A stretch of 64,000 nt of DNA, taken from contig VXAY01000115.1 in assembly GCA_013399855.1 (NCBI GenBank), positions 786,799 to 850,798 of the forward strand, in the 5' to 3' direction. The position numbers and the translations under genes were made by a program. Below are positions 14,606 through 27,173 of this stretch, in pieces. The notes under the pieces are model-generated. The model had not been told where the DNA came from, made no database searches, and was given only the letters and a program-made list of their open reading frames with translations. The DNA comes from Oxyruncus cristatus. Lineage: Eukaryota; Chordata; Aves; Passeriformes; Cotingidae. The number at the start of each line of letters is the position of its first letter. Position 1 is the first letter of the stretch.

Positions 14606-14633
14606 GGAGGAGGAGGAGGAGGAGGAGGAGGAA
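14606..14633 (+). repeat. (GGA)n microsatellite
   Basis: Nine consecutive GGA units form an uninterrupted purine tract in the 6.9-kb intron. Confidence 0.98.
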
Positions 14634-16635
14634 TAACTGGAAGGCTGCAGAAGGAGCTGCCATGGCTTACTCACTATTCCCTAACCTCTAGCAGAGGAGT
14701 CTGCTCCTGCTCCCAATAAAATTTACAATACACCAGCGATGCTCAATCAGTAGAAGCTGAGGGTTCTACTGATCAAAAATCTCTGTGAGGAATTTTCTGT
14801 GGCACCACAACTGGAGTTTGCAAGAAGCTGAAGTGCCTGTTAGTGCTCAATGGATGGTGGAGGATAAGGAATTTGAGTCACTGGTCCTGAGGATGTGGAA
14901 TGCCCGTCTCAGTTCATCCTCAGACTGGGGAATTCCCACACAGTAATCAGTGTCCTCAGGGAAGCAGACTGGCCAGCGCACAGGGAGAAGTTTTTCCTGG
15001 CAAACAGGGCTCAGACAATCCAAATTAGACATTATTTTTATTCATGGATCTGAAGGGGTTATTTTAGCACTTCTTGACTTGTACTGTTTGACAAGAGCTC
15101 AAAACACTTCCTACAGTCTAGAGAACTCCTGAGTTACCTTAACTGGAACATCAGGTCACATTACTTAATTAAATCGCATTAATATGTCTTTTTTCCTGTT
15201 TTGCACACTGGTCAACCACTTTTTTCCCCCCCTCATCATAACATCCATGAGTGCTTTATCTATTTCAAACCCCTAAGAAATTCCACAGCCTCTCTCCCGA
15301 TGTTGGCACTCACCTGGCTCTGATCCCACCCACACGGTGCAAGAGGAGCTTTGCACCAGCTGCAGGTGGGAAGCACTTTCCTTGGGAGAAAAATCTGCAG
15401 CAACCCCGGTCATATTCCTCTCATAACCAGCACAAGGATACGAACACTGGAAAAAAACCCTCATAACGTTCCCAAGTAATTATCATATTAACTGTGCTCT
15501 GTCCTGGGGGTGAATCTCTTTGTTAATAGCGGTGCTGACGATAAAGATGGAAAATTTGCTGGATCTATTTGAATATAAATCAGACTTGAGGCTGACTTAC
15601 TCTCCCCTGACTGGGGAACTTGAAGTTTGCCAGGTCATGTCCCATATAACTCAGCAAGTTTTGCCTTGATAGTAAGGCTTTAATGGGAACTTTCTCCTAG
15701 ACAGTAAGAGAAGGATCTTTTCTGTATGTTTTCAATGAGCAGCACATGAAAAGCCTCTTATTTTCCTCATCATTAAATTCCTTGGCACAGACAACAGAGC
15801 TGCTCTCACTCCCGTGCCCCAACTTCCATCTGACACATCCCTACTTTAATCATCTGCAGTTTTCCTTCAGAAGGGAAAGCGATGCCTCCAAATATTTCAG
15901 ATTATTTTCTTTCTTACTCTTCAATTTACTCTTTTTTATCCAAAATAAAGTGGCCACAATTCTGGGGTTTTGCTTCCAAAAGGCACAGCCACCGTCCAGT
16001 TAGTGGTCACTTTGATTCAATCTGCCTAAGAGTTAGGGGAAAGCTGGACACCATAAAGCCTGAGTTGTCAAATTCCCCATCAAAAACCTGCACTGATTTC
16101 ACCAGAACCTCAAGATACTTTTCAGGACTGATGCAGACACTTACTTGCATATTTATTTTAGGTCACAGTCCTATTAAATTTGATGGTTCCACTCACTTAA
16201 ATAAACGTTGCAAATGTAGCTCCCTAAGCTATGAAGCCAAAGTAACTGGATTTATATGACAGACCAACAAAAGAGCCAAGCTAAAACATTCTATCCCATT
16301 ACAGTCACATCAATGGTGACACTTCAACAATGTGTTTTCACAGCAGTAATAACTTCCCTGAAAAGAAAGGTGGCACGTTAAGCAAAAATCTGAGTGCAGA
16401 TGTTGAACTGGATTTGACCCAGTGACTCTCAAAATGCCCCCTTCTACAGGGCTTAAAAATAAAGCACTACGTAAAAAAAATATATATATATTAAACAGGA
16501 GACCACTGAAGAGCAAGACTGAAAACACGGCTTGAGGGGAATCAAAAACAGTGGTATGAAGGAATCCAAGCCTGGAAATACTCTGTTTTGATGGGGAGGT
16601 GTCTTGCAACTCACTCTTGCCTTCAAATATCTTAC

Positions 16636-16737
16636 CTGATTACAGGTGTTGATGTCTATTCCACTCTTCAGGTACTCCACTACTTTGTCCAGATTGCCAG
16701 CTCGGGCAGCTCGCAGGAAGCTTGCATTGCTGTCAGA
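16636..16737 (-). CDS. ANK2: Ankyrin-B (ANK2) first common coding exon
   Basis: This 102-nt exon encodes 34 residues starting [20 protein letters not shown] and ending [14 protein letters not shown], the first ankyrin repeat shared by ankyrin isoforms. The acceptor is very strong: a long run of T and C ending ttttacag directly before TCT. The donor is CAG|gtaaga. It starts in phase 0, so any upstream exon ending on a complete codon can be joined, which in this gene family allows alternative first exons with different N-termini. [15 protein letters not shown] separates it from ankyrin-G (AARAGHLEKALDYIK) and ankyrin-R (AARSGNLDKALDHLR), as remembered. There is no methionine in this exon or the next two, so translation must start upstream, or far downstream in isoforms lacking the N-terminus. 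Confidence 0.97.
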
Positions 16738-16991
16738 CTGTAAAAAGAGAAGGAACAAAAAACATCTCTAATTTCCTCCTGCTTAAAAGATGGCGCAGCT
16801 TCAGCACTGGTGAAAGGGTCCCACATTTTACGCTGCAGGAGAATAAAACAGTGAAAACCCCTGACTTTGCATTGTATCTGCATTAATTAACATACTCAAA
16901 TTAGGCAATAACGGCCCGAAAGAACTGCAGACCTATCGGAGTGAGCAAAATAGTGCAGCAATTGCTGGAATTCAGAATTTAGCAAGAACTT

Positions 16992-17020
16992 AAAAAAACA
17001 AAACAAAACAAAACAAAACC
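16992..17020 (+). repeat. (AAAAC)n microsatellite
   Basis: A run of five or six AAAAC units lies 250 nt upstream of the first common exon. Confidence 0.95.
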
Positions 17021-17100
17021 ACACCATAAATCATAGCAACTGATATCGTCAACAAGAAAAAAATAAATGCATCGACTTGCCAGTCATAGTTTTCTGAGGA

Positions 17101-17290
17101 GTTATACATATATATGTATCTGTGTACGTATATGTATATATATATACACACATATATGTATGTATATATACATACTCCCTCTCCATATAATTTTATATAT
17201 TATTTGTAGGTTTCTATATATGTTATATATATATTTATATATGCTATTTATATATGTTTTTTCACTATATGATTTTTGGATATATATGCT
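17101..17290 (+). repeat. AT/TG-rich microsatellite cluster
   Basis: Interrupted TATA, TATG and TACA dinucleotide and tetranucleotide runs fill this stretch. The long tyrosine- and isoleucine-rich frames that cross it are artefacts of the repeat. Confidence 0.95.
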
Positions 17291-20200
17291 CAGAGTGGGC
17301 AGCACTGCAAGTGTAGCCAACCCTCTAACAAAGTGCTCCAGGCTGAGCCCAGGATCACACTGTAAACCTGCCCAGCCCTAAACTGCCTGTACTCACCCAC
17401 TGAAAAAAAAGGTTAAAAACCCCCATAAAAACATGTTTTCATTTTTCAGCCAGGTTGGGGGATGAACTGTTAAACAAGGGAGTGTGAAATGCATCAGCCC
17501 TCTTGCCTTTGTCTGGGATTATGACGTGGAATAAGACTGGCTGTTTGAACCTCCACACAGGTAAACTGGCTCCTAAGGCACCTGGAGAGCGGGAGGAAAA
17601 CCAAAGTCGTGCAAGAGAAGCAATGATTAAACAGCACAAGCGTTTGGGAACACGCTCAGAGACAGCAGCAATGCTCATTCTTCAATAAACAGCGGGGGAG
17701 TGAGTTGCAAACAGCAGCTCAGTAACTTTGGGAGCCTGTCTGGTGGGGGTGTGATTGGAGAGGAAGAGGTCGGCAGGCACACCGTCGGACCAGGACTTGG
17801 TGTTCTCTGGAACGCCTCCGGCTGAGCCCGCTCCTCCACTAATTCCACTTCCCTGTCACAAACACTGGGCAGACCCACCCTTTCCCTTGGTGAGAATGTC
17901 CTGAGAGCTCCTGCTTTTCCCCTTATTTCAGTCGCCCAAGCCATTCCAAAGGGTTTATTTTGGTCACTTATCACGCCGCACTAACTCACTTCCCAAACCC
18001 CGAGCCCAACCTATTTTAATCTGCGACAGATGGATGCCGGCAGAATGATTCTCCTTACAACTGCGCTGCATGCCAAGACCAAAATATTCCCTTTTAAATT
18101 CCTTTCAGCAAACTTCAGCACATTTTCCACATCTTTTGCTGTCAGGAAAACAGACCTTCTCCCTAAACGCGCAGCAGGGGGAAGGGGAAGGTAGCGTCAG
18201 AATTCACGGTGACACAACCCTTGGATAGCTCCAGGCCTCAGTCAGGAGCCTTTGGATGAAGTTTGACTCCAGACCCTGACAGGTACAAAAAGTTCCCTCT
18301 GAAGACAGAGATGGCTCTTAGCACTGCACCCTGTCCTGGGATGTGCATGTGTCCATAAAGACACAAAATTATATTTTTATTTTTAAATGGCCTTGGTAAA
18401 AAAACTAACCAATAGCAAATATTTGAGCACATAAGGGGTAAATCTGGACATTCTGGTTGAGAAAGGCATCTTTGCCCTCAAGAGGATATTAAAAATGCTG
18501 ACGTCTCCATTACTGCTGGAAGCTCAGGTCACAGCTAAGCCCACACGATTATATTCCATTTGTTTCTGGCTAAGAAGATGCAACCAGTGCTTCCCAAATA
18601 GCCTCTCATTTCCTTGATTCATAATTTTGTTTACCTCCAAATCAAATTACTGCACTGCACATCACTTCAAGACACTTTCCATACACCCAAATATCGATCC
18701 CAGTGCAGAATATGAAGTTCTTGCCCACATGAAGAGTAATTCAGCAACTCACCCATACAATATATACCTTCCCATACAAATACCAGGCACTACTTCCACG
18801 AAATACTCCAAAGATTCAGCACCGTGTTTTAAAGCTCAGAAGTCCTGGAAGTTGCGAGTACTCAGATCTGTTTTTTCTCTCCTGGTTTGCCAACCCACAT
18901 TTTTCAGTAGGTTGTCACCAGTTTGTCCTTTACCCTGTTCTTTTAAGCCTTTAAAAAGCATTTTTGTCGGTACTTCTGTCTCAGCCATTTACTCACTTCA
19001 GCACATTACAAATTCAAATCCATTCTGACAAAATCCCCTCAGCAGGCAACAGCAGCACTTTCCTGCAGTCTTACCATGCCAGGAAATAACCATTTTGCAT
19101 CTGTGAGCTTTTCCAATGGATTCAGTAATCTCAGGAAATGTTTTGTTTCCTTGCATGCAGATTTTTAGTTGAATTCAATGGTGTACAGAGAAACTGAAGA
19201 CAAACTGTCACCAAACTGTCACTTGAAGATCATTTCGTTACAAGAGAGAAGCCAAAACACAGAGCCAAGGGCCTTTGCACCATATGATACCTATCACATC
19301 CCCTCTTCCCAAGCACACACCCCGAGGGGCTTTTTTTAGGAATTTTACACAGTGAAGCTGACCATGCTCAAAAGCAAACACTCTAGCAGAGGGGAAAGGG
19401 AAGGGTTACACAAACAAACAAGCAAAAAAAAAAACCTATGTAAAACCAAATCAATATAGCTTTAAAAGCATGAATACAAATGTGTCTCTGTAAGCACCTG
19501 GTTGTCAGACATTGTATAAGAAAATACAACAAATTATCAAGTGATTATAGGATTTATTTCTTAAATGACCAAAAGGCTACAGATTAAACTTCCTTCTTGC
19601 TAATTGCAATGCCAGAATTTAACCTGCATTCGAAACATATATCTCAGGGAATCTCAGTAATTAAAGCATATATGGAAATTAGTATGTTAATCAAACAATC
19701 AGAACCCTTCCCTTCTGGTTCCTCTGGCCAAGCTCTGGTTGCCCTTCCTGTCTCCTAAGGTAGCACATCACCGATCGCACACAGCACGTGCCTGTTCCTC
19801 AAAGGCATCTTAGGGAGAAGAGTAAAAATAAACCCTGAAATCATATGCTCTACCAAGCCCAGAGGATTTTCTCCACATGTTCAAATTTGCTGGTGAAAAC
19901 CAGCTTCATGCACAAGAAGGAAAGACTGGGGGAGTAGGGGCTTCAGTTTTCACCATAACATTACCCAAAAACCATCCAAATACTTGTTTGAAATCGTGTC
20001 TGTAGAAAAACTATCCCTGCAGGTTGGATTTGGGTCGTGCCCCCCCCACCAAATAAGCTGAATGACCCCAGCCTGTCCTTAATCACCAGTATCTCTGTGG
20101 CAGAACACAGTCCAGCAATGAAGGCTACTGAACAATTCTCACCTGTTAAATACAGTTTATTAACTGAATGACAGCAAAAGTAGAATTCAAAACTCAAGTC

Positions 20201-20298
20201 TAATAACCACATAGTAGGTTTACACCTTAATTTAACATAATTGGGTTGTATGTCTATTAAAATGTGTACCTGAGTGGTAATAACCCTTCCAGACTTAC

Positions 20299-20400
20299 CT
20301 TTCAAGCACTGGGATTTTAGGGAGGAAGAAAACAGTATTTAGCTGTAACTTCTGAAGATGTTGTCCCTGATCATGAGGTGAGCAAAACCTGCTTTATATA
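20299..20400 (-). promoter_or_regulatory. Possible TATA-driven non-coding first exon
   Basis: On the minus strand TATATAAA (20393-20400) is followed about 95 nt later by a perfect donor, GAAAG|gtaagt (gt at 20297-20298). A start near 20370 would give an exon of roughly 70 nt. It contains only an 11-codon frame (MIRDNIFRSYS, then stop), so spliced to 16636 it would not supply a start codon and would force initiation further downstream. Both elements can occur by chance in AT-rich intron DNA. Confidence 0.2.
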
Positions 20401-22694
20401 AATCAAGAAACTGAAATTCTTAGCAGCTATAAAAACTTTGATGCTAAAGTGAATCCTGTATTATCACTGCAGGTAAAATCAGCGTTAAGCCACAGTGTTA
20501 ATGTCATTTTACAAACTCCACAGTTTGGAGGCAGTGTTTGTCCAACAGCTGCTCCTATAATTAGCAAAATGCTGATGGCTTGTGAACTCTTTGTCTTCAT
20601 TAAGAAGCTCTTAATTGACCGGTGGCTCATCAAGTTAATATATCAGGGAACACGTGGAGTTGCGAATTCAGCTCATGGCAGAAGGGGAGTTGCATCATCA
20701 AAATTCAAGTTTTCATGGCCTCTTGATGTTATTCAGTACTTAAGGGGGGGAAATGACAGGTCTGTAAACACATCCATTAATTTTCTTTATTCTGAATTTG
20801 TGCTCCCACCCTTGAGACAACCACTACATTTTGTCCCAGTTGGTTTGGTTATTCTCTGCTTTCAGGAACCATCTGTTCCAACCAGCCAGCATTTAACTGG
20901 GTGCAACTTTAAAAGCAGTGCAGACGAGGTGTTACCATCACCCAGCTCACTTGTCACACAGGTATTTTTGGCCGGCATGGATGATTATTCCATTCAGCTG
21001 TAAAAGATGGGAACTCCAAAATAACGCGTTTCCTCATGGAATAGTTTCTTAAAACTTGCCAATGAGTTTATCAGCGGCTCACATTTTATCTTCTGCACAC
21101 TGAATTATTTTATCATTGAGCTGAAAGTGCTGCTGATCTCTAAAGAGACAGTGGTGGCTGCAAGCAGGCAATGGGGTTTTTGTATTTTTTGGTTTTAATT
21201 AAACTCCCAGAGCAGAGTCTGAGCCTGCAGCTCTGACAGACACACCAGAACACGAGCTACATCTTGCACTTGCAATGGCACAGGCTCAGCAATCTACTGC
21301 TGATAAATGACTTAAATGAGATAATAACAGCTATAATCTAAACATATTTTCCCAGCCTTTAATGAGATAACATTCATCTCCTGGAATAAAAGAAATACAA
21401 CAGCACTTTGCTCTCCTTTCAAAGCCACTTCCTTGGCCCATAAAAATGTATGTTTTCCTCCTATTCATTTACTGGAGGTGATGAAGGAAGACAGATTAAA
21501 TCACAGATCTTAAAGAAATCTCAGTATTTAAACTCCTGGATGAACAACAGGCCCAATTTTCCTATTTCAATTTCAAAGCAAGCATTTTTATCACTCAGCT
21601 TTTCCCATTCAAGCATTGCAGACCTGATTCATCCTTCTATGTACCTTTGGTTGTACAGAATTTGTTCCTAAACTGCTGAACTGAAAAGCCCACAAGTCTG
21701 AAATAGCAGCCTTCGCTAAACGAACATCTTGTTCTCATAATCTCAATCATCTTCTCATCCAGGAAAAATTCACAACTGGCCTGACAATAAACTAATACTT
21801 GTTAAGAAATGAGAAGAAGAACCACAGGACCTGAGGGGTGTGAAGAGGAAAGTAAGCTTTCAGGGAGAAGAGATCACTAGGCGAGTTAAATATCCTCTGC
21901 CAAGATGGAGCTAATAGCATCCAGCAATTAATTATTTTTAATCTCAGGGGTCTGTCTCTCCAGGTTGATGATGATGGCCATAAATCAGAAGAATAAAAAT
22001 ATTATTTTAAGTGTATATTTATGCACCTGAATAATTTACAGTGCTTTGAGTAGTTAGGCCAATTAATCACAGAACCCCAGGAAGGAGATGGAGAAGTTGG
22101 CACCACTTTGACTGGCATTGAGCTGGAGCTGGAGTCGCCCTCACCATATTGTTACAGACAGTGTGGACATGGGCATAAAGACTGGGGATATTTATACAAA
22201 TAAAGACTATGGATTACTTAGACAAAAAATATTGTTCAATAACAAGATGGTGAAATAGCTACAAGAAGGGAAAAAAAGCTTTTGTGCTCTACACTGCACA
22301 CAACCCAAGATTAAAACCATCAGTGATTTTAAATCAAAAGTAGTTTGCTCGCATTTAAAACCAGAAAATGACTGCCTGACCTGGAAACCTGGGATAACAC
22401 TGACTGGATTCCAAAGTGACCCTTTCGGTATGTCCTGTGCTCCTCAGAATGAATATTGGATCTGCTAAGGGATGTGCAGGAGCCCAAGATATGCAGCACC
22501 AGAGCAGGTGGGAAGAGTAACGTTGTTCGCATTTATTATACATATCAATAAAAGCTTTCTGATGTCAGACAAAGAGGTTGCAACCCAAAGGAGACACAGC
22601 GTGTAACGAGATTCAAGACGTAGAGCATCCACGAGAAATTAATTTGCTAAGAGCCACTGTGAAAAGGAAGCTCTGAAAATAAAACTAGGTTGAG

Positions 22695-22719
22695 TGATTT
22701 ATGATTTAATCATAAATCA
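22695..22719. repeat. Perfect 12-bp inverted repeat with one-base centre
   Basis: The arms TGATTTATGATT (22695-22706) and AATCATAAATCA (22708-22719) flank a single T. The arms contain TAATCA/TGATTTA motifs resembling homeodomain-type sites, which could make this a dimeric binding site; this is inference. Confidence 0.9.
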
Positions 22720-23995
22720 AGCACTGCGATTTATGTACATTATGAATAACAAATGAACTATAGTTCCAACATATTTTCATCAACCTGAATTAAAAGTCCT
22801 CTGGAAGTAATTTTAATATTTGCATGGAACAGTTTTTGTGGTAGTTTCATGTCTTACTACAAAGACTGTTCTCAGAAAGCTGCATTTGAAATTTAGGGTT
22901 TCTTACAGCACAACAAACACAGGTTTCTGAGCAACACAAGGAGGAGAAAACTGCCCCGGTAACAGGTTCACCTGAACACCAGCTCCTGCTCCAAACAGAC
23001 ACGAGCGAACAATTATTAATGCTGATGGACACCTCTAGTTCTGACTAATGGAAAAGCCAGGCTTCACCTATTCCATCTGTTGACGCTGACAGGGAAATTC
23101 TCAATTATTTCTAGGGGGTGACTTTCCTTTTATGCTGGCGGTTACATTTCAACACCTTTGCCTCTTTTGCCAGCTCCTCCTTGAAATTCCAGAGCTTGCA
23201 GCACACCAGCCACCCAGCCACTATCCTTTCTCCTGGGAGGCACAAAAGCCTGAGCAGTTTGGCTTTGCTTTTAACCAGGAGAAGAATAAAGGGCTATTTT
23301 GGCAAACCACTTCAAATGTGCCTAATTTTTACCACATCTTCAGGTTTAACTGATCTCAAACTGAACAGATTTAAGGGAGGATGTAAACACGTGCTCAACT
23401 GTGCCCCTGAGTTTGGGCCAATATTAGCAAATACAGCAAAAGAGGAAGAGAAAACTACTGTAAAATCAACCCTTCCTTGAGCCAAGCAGCAAATGCCTTC
23501 TGTAAACCCTTTATGATCCTCAGCTGCCTCAGACACCCGTAGGAGTCCTCCCACTCCCTTCATTAACTTGCCATCCTGGCCTGGCTCCTGACTTGTGCTG
23601 TGTCAATGAAGGATTTGTGAGAACTGAGGCAAAACCGCATAGTTTTCTAGGAAAAAAAAAGAGAATAAAAGCTTTTTGCCCAGCTGCATGTCCCTTCCAA
23701 GGGCAGTATTTGAAATGATGGAAGTTATTTTAAGCTATGCGGATCTTAAAATATGAAGCGACATCAGTAACGGGGTTCTAATCCAGGACAGAACATCAGT
23801 ACCAGCTGAACTTCAGGCCTGTGTAATCCCTGATGTCCCCCTGGGCTATTCATGTTCTCACAAACAAACATTTTGGTATAAATCCCAGCCTGGAAACAAC
23901 GTGTGTGTGAGCCTGAATTATCATCGGTGCCAGTCTAAAAAACAGAATCTCAAAAGGGTCTGGAAAACATAACCTGGGTATTTAAAAAAGAAGAA

Positions 23996-24200
23996 TTAGA
24001 AAACAAAAACAAAAAAAACCACCCAGAAACAAAACAAATGAAAAACCAACCAACCAAAAAAAAAAACCACAATCAAAACAAAAACAGAAAAAACAACCAA
24101 AAACCAAACCAAAACAAAAAAAAAAACACAAACAAAACAAAACCCCAAATGAACAAAAAAAAAACACCCCCACCAACTTAAAAACAACAAACAAAACCCC
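23996..24200 (+). repeat. A/C-rich simple sequence
   Basis: About 200 nt are built almost entirely of A runs broken by CC or C (aaacaaaac, aaccaaccaa). The plus strand has almost no G or T. The phenylalanine-rich minus-strand frames here are not genes. Confidence 0.95.
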
Positions 24201-26100
24201 AAAGGATTTGGGTTTCAAGGTTTTAACTAGAAAAATCTTCATGTCTTTTACTAAGACTTTTCAACTACTCTAAAAAAATAGAAATGGATAAACCTGTTGT
24301 TTAATGGGAGTATTTCCTGGGCTGGAATTTGAGCCAAGGTATCATTTAGTCATTTCCTGAAACAGCAAGTATTTGGGATATGTTCTGAAAATCCACAGGA
24401 TCAGTCTTGGTTCTCCTACTTGACATTTACTGAAGTCTCTTAAATACTGACATGGAACCAAGATTTTTCCACTGCAGGAACTGAATAATATTCCAGGCAG
24501 GGAAAATATTTAGGATCCTCTGGATAGCGTATACTGAGATGTTGAGGTGTTAGTAACAACTGTAGAACTTGGCAGGCATCTAAAAGGTTTCCATGGCAAG
24601 TTTCCATTACTGAGGATGTTCCTAAATAGAGGTAATAATGCTAGAACACCTCTAGAAAGAATTAGGATGCCATTCCAAGCGTATCTAGCAGGATAATAAC
24701 TGGGCTTAACAAAAATCCAGCCTGTAAGTGAAATTTATGACAGACTGCTGACAGATAATTCTATCACTCTCCGTTTTTCATTCCCTGTGGTCAAAGTGGC
24801 ATTTTCTAATAAAAGCAATGTGCAAACACCACCCCCTGCTAAAGAATCAAACTGCTTTAGTCCCCTGAACACCATTAACCGATCTCCCATCGATTCCAGC
24901 TTACTGGTGCCATAAAACAGGAAAAAAAAAATGATTTCATGTTACTTTGGGATGGACTGAAATAGATGCAAATAAATGGGCCTTACTGAAACACAGCAGT
25001 TTGTAATTCAGTGCCAGCAAGACTCATCAACTGACTTGTACAGAGAGGTAAAATGGACACTGAGGGAGTAAACGAAGAATCCTGCAGTCCTGGGCCTAAA
25101 TCCCAAACAAGTCAGCTCAGGCAGAAGAGAGGGGAACCAGTTTCATAGAACACCACCTGTATAAAAGCAACAACGATGAAAAATTACACATTGCCAAACC
25201 CACTGACTGACTGGGGAGGGAAAACTCCTCTGAGGGCTGCAGGGGGAGGCTGGAATGATCCTGTCCTGGAAATCAGTCTGTCCCAGGCAGTCTGAAATAC
25301 CTGGGCCTGAAGCAGCAGGTTGCATCTGACTTTAGTTTAGAGAAGATTTGATTAGCAAAGCAGTTTGGCCATCTGAGTTGGCTGAACACCAGCTGAATTG
25401 TTCTGAACCTTGTATCGGGTACAAGACTCCCAGAGTCACCATATTCACCTGATGTGGCAACTCCTTTTAATCAGCCAAGAGAGGAGCATGGCTGCAGCTA
25501 GAGAAAAAGCAGAGGAAATGCATAGCTAACAGGATATTGTGCTGGATACCACACTACTGTTTGGGAAAAATAATATATATATTTTCACAATTTCTCCCTT
25601 TAGCACAAAACTTTGACGACATTTCTAATTTATAGACGCCTCTTTCTTTTAGCTTTTCTTTTTTTTTATGGAATTATAAGTATGGTGAGAGGCTGTGAAC
25701 CTTTTAAGGGAAATGCAGAAATTTTCCTTTGTAATTCACCAAGCATTGTAACATCTGAATCAAGACAGACATTCTAAAGAAATGTGGCCAGTCCCTACCA
25801 GAGCCATATAAAGCCAAGATCTTATGATTAAACACATCAAAGGCATTATCAAAGAACCTGCTATGAAAAGCTACGTAGGCTGACTGAAAAGTATCCGGAA
25901 AAAGAGGAAAAAAAGCAGGAAAAAACTCCTCAAAAATCACATGCTGCTCAGTCCTGCCTCCTTAAAAACCTGACCTTACGCCAAAGGGCAGCTCGGAGAC
26001 TGAACACGCAGGGAGAACAGTTTCAGAGTTTGCTCATTTGTGTCACGAGGGACTTCGACAGTTTTAATTTCATGGTTTAGCTCAAAGTTTTATTTCAGAG

Positions 26101-26162
26101 GGTCTGGAACTAGATCATCTTTAAGGTCCCTTCCAACCCAAACCATTCCGTGATTCTACGAA
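26101..26162 (+). mobile_element. CR1 LINE 3' end fragment
   Basis: The sequence ggaactagatcatctttaag, then gtcccttccaacccaaacca and ttccgtgattctacg, follows the CR1 3' consensus closely. This short copy was inserted in the sense opposite to the gene. Confidence 0.85.
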
Positions 26163-26566
26163 GCGCGGGTCCAGCTGTGTTGTCAGTGAAATCCAGTCTA
26201 ACTGGCCAGAAAAATCCAGCCAAGCAAACTTCGTATCAGAAAGCAAGACAGCATCAAAAGTGTTTTCTAGGATAATGCAGAGCTGCTGCCGGGAGTGCCT
26301 CTGGTCTCCTCTTCCCCTCCAAATGCTGGGAGTCAGCTCTCCTACACTTGTACACTGCACTGCAGTAATTCAGACACGTGCAAAGCACAGCATCAACCTG
26401 AGAGCAATTTTATTACAGGTAAGTAGCAGAGAACATAGTATTTGGATATACTGACAGTGAAGGTTTTCTGATCTTCCTGTTCTGCCAGAAGCTCTGACAC
26501 TACATCCTTTCATTGCCAATTTTGAATGAGATGGCCATTTAACAACTAATTTCCCAAACAGAGAAA

Positions 26567-26589
26567 GGGGGGAGGGGGGGGGGGAAGGG
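26567..26589 (+). repeat. G-rich tract with quadruplex potential
   Basis: A G run of six, an A, then a longer G run, AA and GGG gives four or more G blocks on the plus strand. Such tracts can fold as quadruplexes and often vary in length. Confidence 0.8.
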
Positions 26590-27173
26590 AAAAAAAGGGA
26601 GAAGAGGCACTTCAGTTGCCACACAATAAAAGTATTCATCTCAGAGACTTTCTTCTGGTTTGCAGAGCAAATGCTGACATTACCACCATCAGCATGACCC
26701 CCTTGCCTGTGCCTGGTCCCACTCACTGTAACCCTCATCTGCATTAGGATCTGTGAGGCTCTGTCTTGGCTGCAAACACAGAAAATAATGTCAAGTACTG
26801 GGCAGACAACAGATTAAAAATAAGTTTCTGAGTTCAAGTTTGGAGAAGGATCAGTACAAGATGATTCCCAGCAGTTGCTTACACCAGGGTAACTGCTTAC
26901 ATCTGTTCACTGAAGGGCTTATTTCACTCCCGGGGTTCTCTGTTCACATCCCTAAACCTTTCGGTAGCTGACAGTGCTTTGAAGTGACTGCACAGCTTAG
27001 TGACAGCTGCTCTTTAACCACACTCACGAGAGCAAAGCAAAGCTTCAACAGGGACGTGTTTAGCAGGTCTCAGCACTGCAAGTGAGGTTCTGAGCAGAGA
27101 GATCCTTTTCAAATCCAACATGCACAACCCTCATTTCTCACTTCAATTCCTGATTTCTTCAGCCAAGACTTAC

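Larger units (their letters stand above)
9730..16635 (-). other. ANK2: ANK2 intron, 6.9 kb
   Basis: This intron lies between the first and second repeat exons, with donor gtaaga at 16630-16635 and acceptor cag at the 9730 end. It contains a CR1 3' fragment (12867-12909), a (GGA)n tract (14606-14633), a perfect short palindrome (10318-10339) and two unexplained open segments (12006-12264 and 14847-15032). No exon with convincing splice borders was seen in between. Confidence 0.85.
16738..27173 (-). other. ANK2: Large ANK2 intron, part nearest the first common exon
   Basis: This stretch contains AT microsatellites (17101-17290), an A/C-rich simple tract (23996-24200), a CR1 fragment (26101-26162), a palindrome (22695-22719), a G-rich tract (26567-26589) and the possible TATA/donor pair at 20299-20400. 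The 184-codon plus-strand frame at 20449-21003 has no recognisable domain. Confidence 0.8.

Noticed and set aside
15273..15464. Frame with a strong CAG|gtgagt donor
   Set aside because: The donor falls in phase 1 and cannot join the phase-0 common exon; the next exon would be out of frame.
17067..17381. Tyrosine- and isoleucine-rich frames on both strands
   Set aside because: Translation of an AT microsatellite.
20449..21003. 184-codon plus-strand frame
   Set aside because: About one frame of this length is expected by chance in a 64-kb window; no signal, repeat or domain seen.
23982..24242. Phenylalanine-rich minus-strand frame resembling membrane segments
   Set aside because: Direct translation of an A/C simple-sequence tract.
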